From Monocercomonoides exilis (Eukaryota > Preaxostyla > Oxymonadida > Polymastigidae), in the NCBI GenBank assembly GCA_001643675.2, contig LSRY02000015.1, positions 1,752,001 through 1,816,000 on the forward strand: a DNA stretch of 64,000 nucleotides, written 5' to 3'. Position 1 is the first letter of the stretch, and each line of letters starts with the position of its first letter. Under the pieces are notes generated by a model. That model made no database searches. It had not been told where the DNA came from and saw only the letters and a program-made list of their open reading frames with translations. Below, in pieces: positions 61,749 through 64,000 of this stretch. The position numbers were made by a program, and so were the translations under genes.

Positions 61749-63630
61749 TATAAAGACAATTATTTATCGGTGTATAACGCATCTGGTTATATGCAAGATA
61801 TCGAGATTTTGTTGAATTTTTGAAACAAAAAATTATTTTTGTTTTTGACATTATGGCTTCTGATGAATTTTTCTATTTTCAGAAAACGATACAATTCAAC
61901 TTTTATTCATAAAACTTATTTTTATTTTTCCCCTCAGTAATAAACAATACTGATTATTTTTTTATTTTCGGCAATTTGTTCGTTTCGATAGAATGGAAAA
62001 CAATTGCTTTTGAAAAATCATTGACGATGAGATAACTTCAAAAACTCTTTAAACAAAACTCATAATCATCCAAGTGAATTCCACCAATGCATAAATTAAA
62101 ATAATGGCTACAAAAAATCGCTTCCAAGTTGTAATTTTTCATGATTCAATATTCATTTAAAGAAAATATAAATATTCACTTTTATTGATCTTTCAAGTTA
62201 ATAATTTCATTGAAATGCGAATACATTCAAAATCAGATTCAATCACATCGGATATTATCAGCATCGGATATAATCGCATATTTTTTGTGTACAAACATTT
62301 TTTTCCTATTTTCCATTCGTTTTCCGTCTCATAAAATAGCAGGGCTTTATATATGTAATCTCATTTAATAACATAATGTGTCGTTTTTTCATTGATAAAT
62401 CCATTTTTTTATATTAATAATTTCTGAAATTAAATTTTTAATGAATTTGATTAATTGAATAATTGATATTAATGATAGATATTAGAAAAATGATCGAATA
62501 ATGAGAACGGTCAAAATCGAATATTGTTTCATCGGATTATACATAATTTTTTGTGATAATATCCGATTATGATAATATCCGATTTCGCTTCATACGGATG
62601 AAAACAAAAAATAATTTATAAATAACAAATTAACATTTTTTTTTTTAATTTTTCTGTTATTATTCATGATTTCGAATTTTTCAACTTGCGAAAGCAATTT
62701 TTCTCATTGGTATTTGCGACAGAATTTCTGTATTAATAAAATCGATGATGTGTTCCAGATTATTTCTTCAATCTTATGAATATAATTCTTGCGTTTCAGT
62801 TCAGAAAAAATTATCGAAATATAAAAATTCGAAAAAATCTTTGAAAGAACTGTGCGGAACAAAATACATAAAGCAAAAAATTTCATCTCATTAAAAATAA
62901 ATAATTTAAACTATAATTTATGATTTTTTCAAATTCATTAAAAATTTAATTTCAGAAATTATTAATATAAAAAAATGGATTTATCAATGAAAAAACGACA
63001 CATTATGTTATTAAATGAGATTACATATATAAAGCCCTGCTATTTTATGAGACGGAAAACGAATGGAAAATAGGAAAAAAATGTTTGTACACAAAAAATA
63101 TGCGATTATATCCGATGCTGATAATATCCGATGTGATTGAATCTGATTTTGAATGTATTCGCATTTCAATGAAATTATTAACTTGAAAGATCAATAAAAG
63201 TGAATATTTATATTTTCTTTAAATGAATATTGAATCATGAAAAATTACAACTTGGAAGCGATTTTTTGTAGCCATTATTTTAATTTATGCATTGGTGGAA
63301 TTCACTTGGATGATTATGAGTTTTGTTTAAAGAGTTTTTGAAGTTATCTCATCGTCAATGATTTTTCAAAAGCAATTGTTTTCCATTCTATCGAAACGAA
63401 CAAATTGCCGAAAATAAAAAAATAATCAGTATTGTTTATTACTGAGGGGAAAAATAAAAATAAGTTTTATGAATAAAAGTTGAATTGTATCGTTTTCTGA
63501 AAATAGAAAAATTCATCAGAAGCCATAATGTCAAAAACAAAAATAATTTTTTGTTTCAAAAATTCAACAAAATCTCGATATCTTGCATATAACCAGATGC
63601 GTTATACACCGATAAATAATTGTCTTTATA
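61749..63630. repeat. 702-bp inverted repeat around a 478-bp spacer
   Basis: The arms 61749-62450 and 62929-63630 are reverse complements. Every segment I compared was identical, and the independently located ends give equal arm lengths. The outer ends are tataaagac/gtctttata. Neither arm nor spacer encodes a protein. The spacer repeats tccgat/atcgga-type motifs that also occur in the arms. It could be a foldback element, a recent inverted duplication or an assembly artefact. Confidence 0.93.
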
Positions 63631-63777
63631 GGGTGATTTATTAACTTGAATATTTTTTTAACCCGAACATTTTTTTTATTAATTAGTTTAATCAACCCAC
63701 TTTTCATATTTTATTAATTGTTTTGAGTATATAAGGAAAAGTCAGAAGTCAGAAATTAAGATCAAATTACTATACCT

Positions 63778-63890
63778 AATCTCTGATGTGGGGGGGGAGG
63801 GGGGGGGAGAGATGGGGGGGTTAGCTCCTCCATCTCTGATTAGTGCCTCCCACGAGGAGATTAGGCAATAGCAACGGGGCTGATTAAGTT
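63778..63890 (+). repeat. Dispersed GC-rich repeat, copy 2, with G-runs
   Basis: It shares taatctctgatg, gctcctccatctctg, gagattaggcaatag and caacgggg with the minus-strand copy at 40607-40702. This copy is expanded by G-runs of 8, 9 and 7 (about 63789-63820), which could form a G-quadruplex. Confidence 0.75.
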
Positions 63891-64000
63891 AGAATTTGAT
63901 TGAAATTTTTTTTTTGATTTTTTTTCATTTCAAAAAAATATTTTTTTAGAAAATAAAAAAAATGATCATGACCAAAAATATTTTAAAATGAGTGTTGTGG
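63891..64000. other. Window end, no gene seen
   Basis: AT-rich DNA with A and T runs and no recognisable feature. Confidence 0.5.

Noticed and set aside
1-64000. CRISPR arrays, operons, Shine-Dalgarno sites
   Set aside because: The DNA is eukaryotic (spliced genes, Pol III tRNA with intron); no regularly spaced repeat-spacer array is present.

Overview
The window is nuclear DNA of a single-celled eukaryote. Genes are near 45-50% GC, carry many short GT-AG introns (46-281 bp) and use the standard stop codons; the DNA between them is extremely AT-rich. Dense short introns, giant Pmp/pectin-lyase-like surface proteins and a DIRS-like retroelement together suggest a metamonad, most likely an oxymonad or other Preaxostyla flagellate (Monocercomonoides-like). 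That placement is inference; no marker gene in the window proves it.

Left end (1-18 kb): a giant minus-strand gene for a modular beta-helix surface protein (1-11127) has a signal peptide and a C-terminal membrane helix at the window edge, but four frameshifts. A truncated plus-strand paralogue (15906-17978) has two in-frame TAG codons. The 4.8 kb between them is non-coding and holds inverted, tandem and dispersed repeats.

Centre (18.8-43.2 kb): a run of intact housekeeping genes. These are ALG14 (N-glycosylation), a Snapin-like BLOC-1 protein, a large ubiquitin-like-domain protein, a BLM/Sgs1-type RecQ helicase (RQC and HRDC domains recovered by joining two large open frames across an intron), a 12-exon Diaphanous-type formin (GBD/FH3, coiled coil, FH1, FH2, DAD), a type I DnaJ with a CaaX-like end, and an intron-containing tRNA-Tyr. 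A decayed pogo/Tigger-like transposase lies between formin and DnaJ.

Transposon island (43.5-54.9 kb): a second pogo/Tigger relic with a 92-bp-arm hairpin in its intron, a Harbinger/PIF-like transposase with one TAG, a decayed Tc1/IS630-like transposase, and a DIRS-like tyrosine-recombinase retroelement with 39-bp inverted terminal repeats. The right repeat of that element ends 35 bp before the start codon of the next gene.

Right end (55-64 kb): a seven-exon XRN2/Rat1-type 5'-3' exoribonuclease, an LSM12 homologue, then 3.6 kb of non-coding AT-rich DNA. This holds a third copy of the dispersed 265-bp repeat, an apparently identical 702-bp inverted repeat, and a G-rich repeat also found at 40.6 kb. 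The genes do not form one pathway; the arrangement is a normal eukaryotic mix invaded by mobile elements and flanked by a decaying surface-protein locus.
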